Of a stretch of DNA of 64,000 nucleotides, positions 9,469 through 17,846 are shown piece by piece; within the stretch, counting starts at the first letter, position 1, and each line of letters starts with the position of its first letter. The position numbers and the translations under genes were made by a program. Below the pieces are notes generated by a model. It was not told where the DNA came from, searched no databases, and worked only from the letters and a program-made list of their open reading frames with translations. The stretch comes from Sulfurimicrobium sp964552675 (lineage in GTDB: Bacteria; Pseudomonadota; Gammaproteobacteria; Burkholderiales; Sulfuricellaceae), in the NCBI GenBank assembly GCA_964552675.1, contig CAZKHJ010000006.1, forward strand, positions 48,290 to 112,289, in the 5' to 3' direction.

Positions 9469-9638
9469 GGTGACGTATTTCCCCTGCCTGTCGTTTTATA
9501 TGTTTTCAACATTGATTCTAGAAACAATCTTCCGGTTTGTAAAACATTTATCCGGGTTCAAACTGCGTAAAATAACGGGTTTGGCACAATTCTCAGAGGT
9601 TTCCCCTCTTGGGATTCTAAATTCAGGTGATTTAAATA

Positions 9639-10217
9639 ATGATGGATCTGCTTGAGAAGCTGTTTGAAGGGGCCTTGTGGCGCAGCCGCTATATCGTATT
9701 GTTTGCCGTGGTGGCGAGCATGGCAGCAGGCATGGCGATTTTTTACATGGCCACGGTGGATGTGGTGTATCTCATCATGCACATTGCCCACTATGCCGAT
9801 CCGTCGCTGGCCTCCGAAACGCGCAAGGTGCTTCATGATGACACCATTACCCATATCGTCGAGGTGGTGGATGGCTATCTGCTGGCGACGGTGATGCTGA
9901 TTTTCTCTCTCGGCATGTACGAGCTGTTCATCAGCGATATTGACGAAGCGCATGGCAGCAAGGCGTCGAGCAAGATCCTGGTGATCGAAAGCCTTGATGA
10001 CCTCAAGGCGCGCCTGGCCAAGGTCATCCTGATGATCCTGATCGTGACGCTGTTCGAGCAGGCGCTCAAAATGGAAATGCACACCACGCTCGATCTGCTC
10101 TATCTCGGCGGCAGCCTGTCGCTGATCGGCCTGGCCCTGTACCTGACCCATGCCGCTGATGCGCATGGCGGCGAGAAACACGGGGAAGAGTCGGAGCCGG
10201 ACAAACATGGCCACTAA
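9639..10217 (+). CDS. yqhA: UPF0114 (YqhA) family inner-membrane protein
   Basis: This 192-residue protein has three or four membrane helices (about 18-40, 78-95, 125-142 and 152-165) and a charged, His-rich tail (HGGEKHGEESEPDKHGH). The segments RSRYIVLFAVVASMAAG and SLDDLKARLAKVILMILIV match UPF0114/YqhA. The family is uncharacterised; the fold is an integral membrane bundle. The His-rich end might bind metal, which is only an inference. It opens a tight gene series: the next gene starts 11 bases inside its 3' end, and the run continues to the membrane-fusion protein at 13240. The 170 bases before it contain no gene. Confidence 0.82.
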   Translation: MMDLLEKLFEGALWRSRYIVLFAVVASMAAGMAIFYMATVDVVYLIMHIAHYADPSLASETRKVLHDDTITHIVEVVDGYLLATVMLIFSLGMYELFISDIDEAHGSKASSKILVIESLDDLKARLAKVILMILIVTLFEQALKMEMHTTLDLLYLGGSLSLIGLALYLTHAADAHGGEKHGEESEPDKHGH

Positions 10218-10674
10218 ATGGGGGCGTGCTCTTCTTGCCGTTGCGCTGCTGGGCGTGTCCGCTGCGGTTGGCGCGGCCGGCTTCTCCTTCCAGGATACGG
10301 TTGGCAGAAAACATTCCCTGGAAGGCTACAAGGGCAAGTGGGTGCTGGTGAATTTCTGGGCAACCTGGTGCCCGCCCTGCCTGGAAGAAATCCCCGACCT
10401 GATCGACCTGCATGACCGGCACAAGGACAGGGACCTGGTGGTGCTGGGCGTGGCGCTGGATTATCGCAACCAGCAGCAGGTGAAGGATTTTGCTGACCAG
10501 ATGTTCATTTCCTACCCGGTGATCCTGGGTTCTTACGATTCCGCCGCCCAGGTAGGGAAAGTCAATGGCCTGCCCACCACCTATCTGTTCAATCCCCAGG
10601 GCAAGATGGTGGCCTACAATGTCGGCGCCATTACCCGCAAGATGGTGGAAAACTATATCAGCGCCAAAAAATAG
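10207..10674 (+). CDS. Secreted thioredoxin-fold protein, TlpA/ResA-like
   Basis: This 155-residue protein has a clear signal peptide (MATKWGRALLAVALLGVSAA, cleavage near AAG). The mature domain is of the AhpC/TSA-TlpA type with NFWATWCPPC as the redox site and a cis-Pro segment VNGLPTTYLFNPQGKM. TlpA/ResA proteins are periplasmic thiol-disulfide reductants acting in cytochrome c or oxidase maturation and other thiol reduction. The start at 10207 gives the signal peptide and overlaps yqhA by 11 bases. It is followed nine bases later by another secreted thioredoxin-like gene, so the two may act on the same periplasmic substrates. Confidence 0.88.
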   Translation: MATKWGRALLAVALLGVSAAVGAAGFSFQDTVGRKHSLEGYKGKWVLVNFWATWCPPCLEEIPDLIDLHDRHKDRDLVVLGVALDYRNQQQVKDFADQMFISYPVILGSYDSAAQVGKVNGLPTTYLFNPQGKMVAYNVGAITRKMVENYISAKK

Positions 10675-10683
10675 GAGAATCAC

Positions 10684-11199
10684 ATGGTGAAATTCCTCAT
10701 GAGCCTGGTGCTCTGCCTGTTCGCCGCCAGCGGCTGGGCGGAAACGCGCGATGTGCAGCAGCATTTTTTCAACCAGCACCTGGGCGATCTCAAGGCCGAA
10801 CTGGATACCGCGAAACAGGAAGGCAAGCAGGGCATCCTGCTGATGTTCGAAATGGATGACTGTCCCTTCTGTCACCGTATGAAGCAGACCATCCTCAATC
10901 AGTCCGAAGTGCAGGACTATTACCGTAAGCATTTCCTGATCTTCGCCGTGGATACCGAAGGCGCCAATGCCCTGACGGATTTTGCCGGCAAGGCGGCCAC
11001 GGAGAAAAAATTCGCCCTCGATCACCGCGTGCGCGCCACGCCGGCCTTCCTCTTTTTCGACCTCTCCGGCCAGCCGCTCACGCGCTATACCGGCGCGGCC
11101 CGGGACGTGAAGGAATTCATGGCGCTGGGGCGCTATGTGGCCGAAGGCGCCTACAAGAACATGCCGTTTGCCCGCTACAAGCAACAGGCCGCGCCATGA
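10684..11199 (+). CDS. Secreted thioredoxin-like protein, SoxW-type
   Basis: This 171-residue protein has a signal peptide ending near ASGWA. The thioredoxin-fold domain reads GILLMFEMDDCPFCHRMKQ, with the redox pair CPFC, and the cis-Pro region RVRATPAFLFFD. The CPFC motif and overall length match the SoxW/thioredoxin_2 group. Those proteins keep periplasmic thiols reduced and are often linked to sulfur oxidation clusters; no sox genes lie nearby, so the link to sulfur is an inference. An AGGAG ribosome site precedes the ATG. The stop overlaps the TolC-like gene (ATGA). Confidence 0.8.
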   Translation: MVKFLMSLVLCLFAASGWAETRDVQQHFFNQHLGDLKAELDTAKQEGKQGILLMFEMDDCPFCHRMKQTILNQSEVQDYYRKHFLIFAVDTEGANALTDFAGKAATEKKFALDHRVRATPAFLFFDLSGQPLTRYTGAARDVKEFMALGRYVAEGAYKNMPFARYKQQAAP

Positions 11200-12485
11200 A
11201 ACCGGCTATCCTGGCCCTGCTGCTGGGAATTACCGCTTTTTCTCCCGTTCCTGGCGCAGCCCAGCCGCTGACCCTGGAGCAGGCGCTGCTGACGGCGGAA
11301 GACCCCCATCCCGATCTCGGGCTGGCGCTGGCCGACCAGGCCGTGGCTATGGCCGATCGTGACCTGGCCGGGGCGCGCAGCGACTGGAATCTCAACCTGG
11401 AAGCCGGCCTGCGCCAGGCCAGACCGACAGTTGGGCCCGATAGCGTGAGCGACAACTCGCTCCGCCTTAATGCGCGCAAGTCGTTGTACGATTTTGGCCG
11501 CACCGCGCTATCGACCCAAGCTGCCGGTTCCCTGGTGGAGGCGCGCGCGGCAGGCGTGCTGGATGCGCGCGCCCGGCGCCGGGTGGAGATCATGGCGCGC
11601 TTTTTCGACGTGCTGCTGGCTGACATGCAGTTTGCCGCCGAGAGCGAATACATGGCAGTTGCCTATGTCAATTTCGACAATGGCCGCCATCGCCTCGAAG
11701 TGGGCCAGATTGCGGCTGCCGACCTGGCCGAGATCGAAAACCGCTATCAGGAGTGGCTGGTGAAGCGCAATGCCAGCCAGATGCTGCAGCGCAGCGCGCG
11801 TGCGCGGCTGGCGGGCGCGATGAACCGTCCCGGCCAGCTTTCTGCCGATCTGGCCGACCCTGACCTGGCGGGCAATGACCGCACCCTGCCCGAATATGAA
11901 CAACTGCTGCCCCTGCTGCGCGCGCACAATCCCCGTCTGGGTGCCTTGCGCGCCCAGCTGGCCGCAGCCACGCAGCGCATCGAGGCGGTGCGTGCCGAAA
12001 AATCTCCCGCACTCGACCTCGAACTGGAAGCGGCCGGCTACAGCCGCGAGGCCGCGACACGGGATAATCTGAAGGCTGGCGTGGTGCTGTCCTGGCCGCT
12101 TTACACCGGCAAGCGGGTGGATGCCCAGATGGCCAGGGAACAGGCGCAGTTCCAGCGCTTGCAGGCGGAAAGCGGGAAGCTGGAGCTGGAGCTGGAACAG
12201 GCCGTGCTGGATGCCTGGCTTGAAATCGGCGAGTTGCAGCGCACTGTGCGCCCCGCCGCAAGGAAAAACAGCGACTACCGCGAGCTGGCGCTGGAACGCG
12301 CGCGCGGCCAGTACGAAATGGAGTTGAAAACCAATCTGGGTGATTCCATGGCGGCGACCATGGAGGCAAAACTGCGCGAACGGAAAACCGAATATCAGCT
12401 TGCCCTCGCCTTTGCCCGGCTGGAAGCGCTGCTGGGCCGGCCGGTGGAGAATGCCAACACGGAAAACAAGGGACAAATCAAATGA
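11196..12485 (+). CDS. TolC-family outer-membrane efflux protein
   Basis: This protein of 429 residues has an N-terminal signal peptide (MKPAILALLLGITAFSPVPG, cleavage near GAA) and long amphipathic helices in two repeats, as in TolC/OEP proteins. The start of the mature part, LTLEQALLTAEDPHPDLGLA, is the standard OEP opening. TolC proteins form trimeric outer-membrane channels that dock with an adaptor and a pump. Its ATG overlaps the thioredoxin-like gene and its stop overlaps the membrane-fusion gene (ATGA at both ends), so it is part of one transcript. No inner-membrane pump follows. Confidence 0.87.
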   Translation: MKPAILALLLGITAFSPVPGAAQPLTLEQALLTAEDPHPDLGLALADQAVAMADRDLAGARSDWNLNLEAGLRQARPTVGPDSVSDNSLRLNARKSLYDFGRTALSTQAAGSLVEARAAGVLDARARRRVEIMARFFDVLLADMQFAAESEYMAVAYVNFDNGRHRLEVGQIAAADLAEIENRYQEWLVKRNASQMLQRSARARLAGAMNRPGQLSADLADPDLAGNDRTLPEYEQLLPLLRAHNPRLGALRAQLAAATQRIEAVRAEKSPALDLELEAAGYSREAATRDNLKAGVVLSWPLYTGKRVDAQMAREQAQFQRLQAESGKLELELEQAVLDAWLEIGELQRTVRPAARKNSDYRELALERARGQYEMELKTNLGDSMAATMEAKLRERKTEYQLALAFARLEALLGRPVENANTENKGQIK

Positions 12486-13240
12486 AAAGATGGCTACTGG
12501 TGATCTGGCTTGGCATGGGCGCTGCCCAGGCGGCAGAGTTGCCCGCCGTGTTGCAGTGGTCGCAGCGGGTGGAGCTCTCCACGCCGGTTTCGGGCGTGGT
12601 GCAGGCCGTCAATGTGGCGGCGGGCGAGCGCGTCAGGAAAGGCCAAGTGCTATTGCAGCTGGATGATCGCGTCTATGCCGGCCGCGTCGAGGAGGCCGGC
12701 GCTGCCGTGGCGCGCCAGCAGGAAGAAGCGGCTGAGGCGGGGCGCGATCTCAAGCGCGTGCAGGAACTCTACGACCGTACCGTGATTTCCACCTCCGAAC
12801 TGGACCTGGCCAAGGTGCGTCAGGCCAAGGCCGCAGCCCAGCTCAGGGAAATGCAGGCACGCCACAAACAGGAAGCGAAAAACCGTGCGGACAGCATTTT
12901 GCGTGCCCCTTTCGACGCGCTGATCGTGACGCGCCTGGTTGAGCCGGGACAGGCCGTGGCGGCGGGATTGCAGCCGCAGGCCCTGCTGGTGCTGGCTCGG
13001 TCCGGAGAGATGGTGGCGCGCGCCCAGGCGAGCGCAGAGCAGATCGCTTCCCTCAAGACTGGCCAGGATGTGACGGTTGCCGTGGGTAAGCAGAATTTCC
13101 GTGGCAAAATCAGAACCCTCGGGCTGGAGCCCGGCTCCCGCGACAAGAGCGGCAATCCGCTGTATGCGCTGGATGTGGCTTTCCCCACAGGGGACACCGT
13201 GCTGCGCTCCGGCGCTTCCGCTTCCCTCACCCTGCCGTAA
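12482..13240 (+). CDS. Periplasmic adaptor (membrane-fusion) protein, HlyD/RND type
   Basis: This 252-residue protein has a signal peptide ending near AQAAE, a lipoyl-like half (STPVSGVVQAVNVAAGERVR with GQVLLQLD), a coiled-coil hairpin (about 70-125) and the second half SILRAPFDALIVTRLVEPGQ. It is short for the family and seems to lack the last membrane-proximal domain. It is the final gene of the overlapping series from yqhA. The inner-membrane transporter expected next is missing; instead a MITE-like repeat begins 18 bases after the stop. The set may use a pump encoded elsewhere, or have lost its own. Both are inferences. Confidence 0.82.
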   Translation: MKRWLLVIWLGMGAAQAAELPAVLQWSQRVELSTPVSGVVQAVNVAAGERVRKGQVLLQLDDRVYAGRVEEAGAAVARQQEEAAEAGRDLKRVQELYDRTVISTSELDLAKVRQAKAAAQLREMQARHKQEAKNRADSILRAPFDALIVTRLVEPGQAVAAGLQPQALLVLARSGEMVARAQASAEQIASLKTGQDVTVAVGKQNFRGKIRTLGLEPGSRDKSGNPLYALDVAFPTGDTVLRSGASASLTLP

Positions 13241-13257
13241 ATTGCCCGGCGTCATGC

Positions 13258-13423
13258 TAGCAGCCTGTCGGACTTGAAGAATCGAAGCGAGAATTCGGCT
13301 GGGCGAGGACAGATTTTGTCGGTTTTGCAGGTCAATAGTCATTCTATTGACCAAAAAAGCGGCGAAATATGGACCGCCCAGGCGGATTTGCAGCCGATTT
13401 CCTTTAAGTCCGACAGGCTGCTA
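13258..13423 (+). mobile_element. MITE-like element, copy 1 (166 bp)
   Basis: The element has perfect terminal inverted repeats, TAGCAGCCTGTCGGACTT at 13258-13275 and its reverse complement at 13406-13423. An internal hairpin is centred on CAATAGTCATTCTATTG at about 13331-13348. It is flanked by C on the left and G on the right, so CTAG occurs at both ends and may be a four-base target duplication around 15-base inverted repeats beginning CAGCC. No coding capacity is seen. A second full copy lies at 40401-40605 and a remnant at 34014-34100. It sits between the membrane-fusion gene and the cobalamin riboswitch. Confidence 0.85.
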
Positions 13424-13435
13424 GAATGGCGCCGC

Positions 13436-13617
13436 GTTTCAGGTGCTCCTGCCGCCAACCGGCTCAGGGGTTAAACGGGAAATCGGTGCGTCCGCCATGC
13501 GGACCAGGCCGATGCTGCCCCCGCAACGGTAAGCGAGTGTGGGCGTGTCAATCAGCCACTGTGCACAAGCATGGGAAGGCGATACGTCAAGACTTGCGAG
13601 CCCGGATACCGGCCTGG
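13436..13617 (+). promoter_or_regulatory. Cobalamin (B12) riboswitch
   Basis: The conserved boxes of the class are present in order: AGGTGCTCC at 13441, TTAAACGGGAA at about 13471, the highly conserved GCTGCCCCCGCAACGGTAA at 13514-13532, GCCACTG at about 13555, TGGGAAGGCG at 13572-13581 and the closing AGCCCGGATACCGGCCT near 13599-13615. Cobalamin riboswitches repress uptake and synthesis genes when adenosylcobalamin is abundant. This one precedes btuB-cobO-btuF, as expected. Its promoter must lie in or before the MITE, because only about a dozen bases separate the MITE from the first box. Confidence 0.95.
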
Positions 13618-13698
13618 GACGGGAAGTGGGAATGCCGCGGGGTGACGGTTAACCAGCATGGCCTTGCGCCATTCCGGGTGTTTCCATTGATTGAAGTC

Positions 13699-13722
13699 GC
13701 TGCTTGCGGGGACGCTTGCAGC
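13699..13722 (+). promoter_or_regulatory. Hairpin before btuB, possible riboswitch expression platform
   Basis: GCTGC at 13699-13703 pairs with GCAGC at 13718-13722, with an inner GCG/CGC pairing. The loop contains GGGGA, which could act as a ribosome site. No poly-T follows, so if this hairpin belongs to the riboswitch output it would control translation rather than termination. The assignment is an inference from position and pairing. Confidence 0.35.
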
Positions 13723-13738
13723 CACCATGGAAACCGAT

Positions 13739-15595
13739 ATGAAATACACCTTGAAATTCAGTTTTACCACCCTTTCGATTTGTCTGGTCGGCCCGCTATT
13801 GGCCAATGAAATTCCGGCCTATCAGGGTGAGGAAATCGTCGTCACCGCCACGCGCACCCCGCAACCGGCCAGTGCCTTGCTGAATGACGTTACAGTGATT
13901 ACCCGGGAACAGATTGCCCAGGCGGGGCAATCTTCCCTGCTCGAAATCCTGCAGGCCGTTCCCGGGGTGGAAATCACCGCCAATAGCGGTTTGGGCAGTA
14001 TGGGGTCAATCATGCTGCGCGGCGCCAATTCCAACCATACCCTGATTCTGCTGGACGGCATGCGGCTGGGTTCGGCAACGGTTGGCTTGACGGCCATTGA
14101 ACACATTCCCGCCGACCTGATCGAGCGCATCGAGATCCTGCCTGGAGGCGCCAGCGCGCTGTATGGCGCCGATGCCGTGGGTGGTGTGATCCAGATCTTT
14201 ACCAAATCGGGCAAGGGCGCGCCGCGCCTGAATATTTCTGCCGGGCTGGGCAGTAATAATCTGCAGACGTTCAGCGGCGGTTTTGGCGGCGTCAGCGGTG
14301 CGACAACCTTTCATCTCCAGGCCGGCTACACCGGCAGCGACAATTTTTCTGCCACCAACCCTCAGGTCCGTTTCAATATGTACAATCCGGACAGTGATGG
14401 CTACCGCAACCAGCACCTTTCGGCCAGCGTGGAACATGCCCTGAATAATGATCACAGCCTCGGTGCCACGGTATTTCATAGTGATGGCAAGATTCATTTT
14501 GACATGGGGCCGGATAGCAATGATTACACCCTGCAGACGCTTGACTCCTATACCGTCTACAGCCGCAACAGCCTGACTTCGGCGTGGCAAAGCCTATTGC
14601 GTTACGGCTACAGCAGCGACGATGCAACCACCTGGGGGATGTACCCGAGTGTATTCCATACCACCCAGAGCCTGGTGACCTGGCAGAACGATATTCGAGT
14701 GGGTTCCGGAACCGCCATCCTTGGCGCCGAGTATGCAGAACAGAAAGTCAGCGGCAGCACGACATACAGCCAGGACCGACGCACCATCTCTTCCCTCCTG
14801 GCCGGATACCACAACACTTTCGGCCCGCATCGGGTGCAGTTGAATGGGCGCCGTGACGACAACTCCCAATTTGGTGTGCAGGATACCGGTTCGGCATCCT
14901 ATGGCTATCGTCTGACCGAGGCCTGGAAAGCGAGCGCCACCATTGGCAAATCGTTCAAGGCGCCGACCTTCAACGACCTCTACTTTCCCTTTGCTGACTA
15001 TGGCTGGGGCTACAGCTATCAGGGCAATCCTGACCTGAAACCGGAAAAGGCATTCAGCCGTGAGTTGCGGCTGAGTTACCAGCAGGGCAAACAGGCCGGT
15101 GGTGTCACCTATTACAAGAATCGTATCAGCAATCTGATTATCGCCAGCAGCGGTGCGCCGGCAGATATGCCAACCAACCTGGGTGCAGCGGAAATTCAGG
15201 GTTTCGAGTTGAGCTATGCGGGCGAAATTGCCGGCTTTAAAGTGGGCGCCAACCTGAATCTGCAAAACCCCGAGGATGAGGCCACCGGCCTGTTGTTGCC
15301 GCGACGCGCCGAACAGCACGGCGCGCTCAGGCTGGAACGGCGCACAGGGGCCTGGTCGCTGGGTGGGGAAACGGTGTTTTCCGGGCATCGCTACGATGAT
15401 GCGGCCAATACCCGCAGGCTGGGCGGCTACGGCATCGTCAATGTCTACGCCGGCTATGCCCTGGACAAGGAATGGGTGCTGCAGGCGCGCGCCAATAACC
15501 TTTTCGACCGGCAATACGAACTGGCACAGGGTTACAACACACCGGGGGCCAATATTTTTGTCGGTGTGCGCTATCAGCCAGTTGATCGGCCATGA
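13739..15595 (+). CDS. btuB: TonB-dependent cobalamin outer-membrane receptor BtuB
   Basis: This protein of about 618 residues has a signal peptide (MKYTLKFSFTTLSICLVGP, cleavage near LLA) and a TonB box/plug start EEIVVTATRTPQPAS. The plug domain spans about 30-150 (SSLLEILQAVPGVEI, LRGANSNHTLILLDGMR, GGASALYGADAVGGVIQIFT), followed by a 22-strand barrel ending in GANIFVGVRYQP. BtuB takes up cobalamins across the outer membrane using TonB energy. The ATG at 13739 is preferred because GGAAA lies six bases before it and it yields the best signal peptide; the ATG at 13727 is the alternative. The B12 riboswitch upstream supports the substrate. Its stop overlaps the cobO start. Confidence 0.93.
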   Translation: MKYTLKFSFTTLSICLVGPLLANEIPAYQGEEIVVTATRTPQPASALLNDVTVITREQIAQAGQSSLLEILQAVPGVEITANSGLGSMGSIMLRGANSNHTLILLDGMRLGSATVGLTAIEHIPADLIERIEILPGGASALYGADAVGGVIQIFTKSGKGAPRLNISAGLGSNNLQTFSGGFGGVSGATTFHLQAGYTGSDNFSATNPQVRFNMYNPDSDGYRNQHLSASVEHALNNDHSLGATVFHSDGKIHFDMGPDSNDYTLQTLDSYTVYSRNSLTSAWQSLLRYGYSSDDATTWGMYPSVFHTTQSLVTWQNDIRVGSGTAILGAEYAEQKVSGSTTYSQDRRTISSLLAGYHNTFGPHRVQLNGRRDDNSQFGVQDTGSASYGYRLTEAWKASATIGKSFKAPTFNDLYFPFADYGWGYSYQGNPDLKPEKAFSRELRLSYQQGKQAGGVTYYKNRISNLIIASSGAPADMPTNLGAAEIQGFELSYAGEIAGFKVGANLNLQNPEDEATGLLLPRRAEQHGALRLERRTGAWSLGGETVFSGHRYDDAANTRRLGGYGIVNVYAGYALDKEWVLQARANNLFDRQYELAQGYNTPGANIFVGVRYQPVDRP

Positions 15596-16194
15596 GCGAC
15601 GATCTCGACAGCCGTTACAAAACCCGCATGGCACGCAAGAAAGCGCTGATCGAGGCTAACATCGCCCGCGCCAGCGACGAGCGCGGACTGCTGATCGTGC
15701 TCACCGGCAACGGCAAAGGCAAGAGCACCTCCGCCTTCGGCATGGTGGCCCGTGCCTTGGGGCACGGTATGAAAGTGGGCGTGGCGCAGTTCATCAAGAG
15801 CCGCACCGACACCGGCGAAGAAGCTTTTCTCGGTCGCCAGCCCGGCGTGGAATGGCATGTGCTGGGCGATGGCTTCACCTGGGACACCCAGGATCGGGCA
15901 GGCGACATCGCCACGGCGCGGCGCGGCTGGGACGTGGCGCAACGCATGCTGGCTGATGCATCGTTCGAACTGGTGGTGCTGGATGAACTTACCTACCTGC
16001 TGAGCTACGGCTATCTCGATCAGGCTGCAGTGCTGGAGGCCATTGCCACCCGTCCGCTCATGCAGCATGTGGTCGTCACCGGACGTGGCGCGCAGCCTGC
16101 ACTGATCGGGCTGGCCGATACCGTGTCGGAAATCGTGGATACAAAACACGCCTATCGTGCAGGGGTCAAGGCGCAGAAAGGGGTGGATTTTTGA
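15592..16194 (+). CDS. cobO: Cob(I)yrinic acid a,c-diamide adenosyltransferase
   Basis: This 200-residue protein is of the CobA/CobO/BtuR type. It has the P-loop LTGNGKGKSTSAFGMVARA near residue 38, then GVAQFIKS, DELTYLLSYGYLD, and the typical close VVTGRGAQPALIGLADTVSE with a final MKHAYRAGVKAQKG-like segment. It adds the adenosyl group from ATP to the corrinoid cobalt. It overlaps btuB by four bases and the next gene btuF by four, so the three are translated together under the riboswitch. This enzyme turns imported cobalamin into the coenzyme that the riboswitch senses. Confidence 0.95.
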   Translation: MSDDLDSRYKTRMARKKALIEANIARASDERGLLIVLTGNGKGKSTSAFGMVARALGHGMKVGVAQFIKSRTDTGEEAFLGRQPGVEWHVLGDGFTWDTQDRAGDIATARRGWDVAQRMLADASFELVVLDELTYLLSYGYLDQAAVLEAIATRPLMQHVVVTGRGAQPALIGLADTVSEIVDTKHAYRAGVKAQKGVDF

Positions 16195-17054
16195 CCAGGG
16201 TTTGTGCGGTACTGCTATTGCTGTGTTGGCAGTCCCTGGGATATGCCGTCAGCGTCACCGATGATGCCGGCCATGCCGTGACGCTGCCGCGCCCTGCCCA
16301 GCGCATCATCAGCCTGGCGCCCCACCTCACCGAGCTCCTGTTTGCCGTGGGAGCGGGCGGGCAGGTGGTGGGCGTGGTGCAGTACAGCGACTATCCTGCG
16401 GCAGCGAACAAATTGCCGCGTATCGGCAGCTATCAGCAATTTGACCTGGAAACGGTGATCAGGCTCCGCCCCGACCTGATCGTTGCCTGGCAGAGCGGCA
16501 ACAATCCGGGGCAGATCGAGCAGCTGAAGAAACTCGGTTTCCCTGTCTACATCAGCGAGCCGCGCCGGGTGGCGGATGTTGCCTCAAGCATGGAACGCCT
16601 GGGCGCGCTGGCTGGTGGCGGTGAGCAGGCGGTGCATGCGCTGCGGGATTTTCGCCAGCGCTACGCCCGTTTGCAGGCCCGGTATGCGGGCCGCCCGCCG
16701 GTACGGACTTTTTACGAGGTGTGGAACCGGCCGCTGATGACGGTCAGCAGCGCGCATCTGATCGGTGATGTGATGAAGCTGTGCGGCGCTGAAAACGTGT
16801 TTGCCGCGCTGCCCGTGCTGACCCCGGCCATCAGCGAGGAGGCGGTGCTGGCCGCCGATCCGGCGGTGATCATCGCCAGCGGCATGGATCAGGCGCGGCC
16901 GGAGTGGCTCGACGACTGGCGGCGCTGGCCGCAGCTCAGGGCGGTGAAAGCCGGCCACCTGTATTTTATCCCGCCCGACCTGCTGCAGCGCCACAGCCCG
17001 CGTATTCTCGACGGCGCAGAGCAACTCTGCGCCCAGGTGGAGCGGGCGCGGTAG
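16191..17054 (+). CDS. btuF: Periplasmic cobalamin-binding protein BtuF
   Basis: This 287-residue protein has a signal peptide (TRVCAVLLLLCWQSLGYA). The class III solute-binding fold shows AQRIISLAPHLTELLFAVGA, VGVVQYSDYP, LRPDLIVAWQSGN and the C-terminal LAADPAVIIASG. BtuF delivers cobalamin to the BtuCD transporter. The start is a TTG at 16191 overlapping the cobO stop; no ATG fits the signal peptide better. The BtuC and BtuD partners are not in the window, so they must be encoded elsewhere or replaced by another permease. Confidence 0.9.
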   Translation: MTRVCAVLLLLCWQSLGYAVSVTDDAGHAVTLPRPAQRIISLAPHLTELLFAVGAGGQVVGVVQYSDYPAAANKLPRIGSYQQFDLETVIRLRPDLIVAWQSGNNPGQIEQLKKLGFPVYISEPRRVADVASSMERLGALAGGGEQAVHALRDFRQRYARLQARYAGRPPVRTFYEVWNRPLMTVSSAHLIGDVMKLCGAENVFAALPVLTPAISEEAVLAADPAVIIASGMDQARPEWLDDWRRWPQLRAVKAGHLYFIPPDLLQRHSPRILDGAEQLCAQVERAR

Positions 17055-17111
17055 GAGCATGATCTGATATTCTTCGTATATCTCCGATTACCTGCTACAG
17101 GAACAGTAACG

Positions 17112-17846
17112 ATGAAGCGTCTGGCATGGATTCTGGTTTTGCAGCTGATCGCCGGCATGGCCTGGGCGGCGGACTATGCCCGCGAGCAGAAATGGGCGGA
17201 CGAGATCACCCCGTCCATCGTGGCGGGCGATCCGGTGTATCTGGAGGCGCGCAACCATAAATTCCTTACTCTTTATACCGAAGTGCCCAATGCCAGGGCG
17301 GCGCTGGTGATCGTGCATGGCCTGGGCGTGCATCCCGACTGGAATCTGATCGGGGTGTTGCGTACCCAGCTGGCGGATGCGGGTTACACCACGCTGTCGC
17401 TGCAGATGCCGGTGCTGAAGAACGAGGCCAAGGGCGAAGCCTACCCGCCCACGTTCCCGGAGGCGGCGGAGCGTCTGGCTCAGGCGGTGGATTTTCTCCG
17501 CGCCAAGGGCTACGGGAAGGTGGCCATCGTTTCGCACAGCATGGGCTCGCGCATGAGCCACTATTATCTTTCCCATGCCAGGGGAAAACCGGTCGATGCC
17601 TGGGTGGCGATCGGCATGGGCGGGCCGCTGAGTTATCGCGGCTTTGGCGTGCCGGTGCTGGACCTGTATGGCGAGAATGACCTGCCGCCAGTGCTCCAGG
17701 GGGCAGGGAAGCGTGCCGCCTCACTCAAGGGCAGCCCGGGAAGCGAACAGATCGTGGCGCCTAAAACCGACCATTTCTTTACCAATCGCGATGCCGAGCT
17801 GGTGAAATACGTCAGGGAATACCTGGCCAGGGTCTTGGGCGGCTAG
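17112..17846 (+). CDS. Secreted alpha/beta-hydrolase-like protein, DUF3530 family
   Basis: This 244-residue protein has a signal peptide cut near AWAAD. The hydrolase-like core reads AALVIVHGLGVHPDWNLIG, TTLSLQMPVLKNEAKG, the nucleophile elbow VAIVSHSMGSRM and a late DHFF segment that may carry the catalytic His. HGxGxHPDW and the LSLQMP strand match DUF3530. The substrate is unknown. It follows btuF by 57 bases but is probably unrelated to B12. Its stop overlaps the stop of the convergent hemerythrin gene by four bases. Confidence 0.8.
   Translation: MKRLAWILVLQLIAGMAWAADYAREQKWADEITPSIVAGDPVYLEARNHKFLTLYTEVPNARAALVIVHGLGVHPDWNLIGVLRTQLADAGYTTLSLQMPVLKNEAKGEAYPPTFPEAAERLAQAVDFLRAKGYGKVAIVSHSMGSRMSHYYLSHARGKPVDAWVAIGMGGPLSYRGFGVPVLDLYGENDLPPVLQGAGKRAASLKGSPGSEQIVAPKTDHFFTNRDAELVKYVREYLARVLGG

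Noticed and set aside
13426..13809. Open frame of 127 codons across the cobalamin riboswitch
   Set aside because: The DNA matches riboswitch boxes throughout, and the frame runs out of register into btuB.
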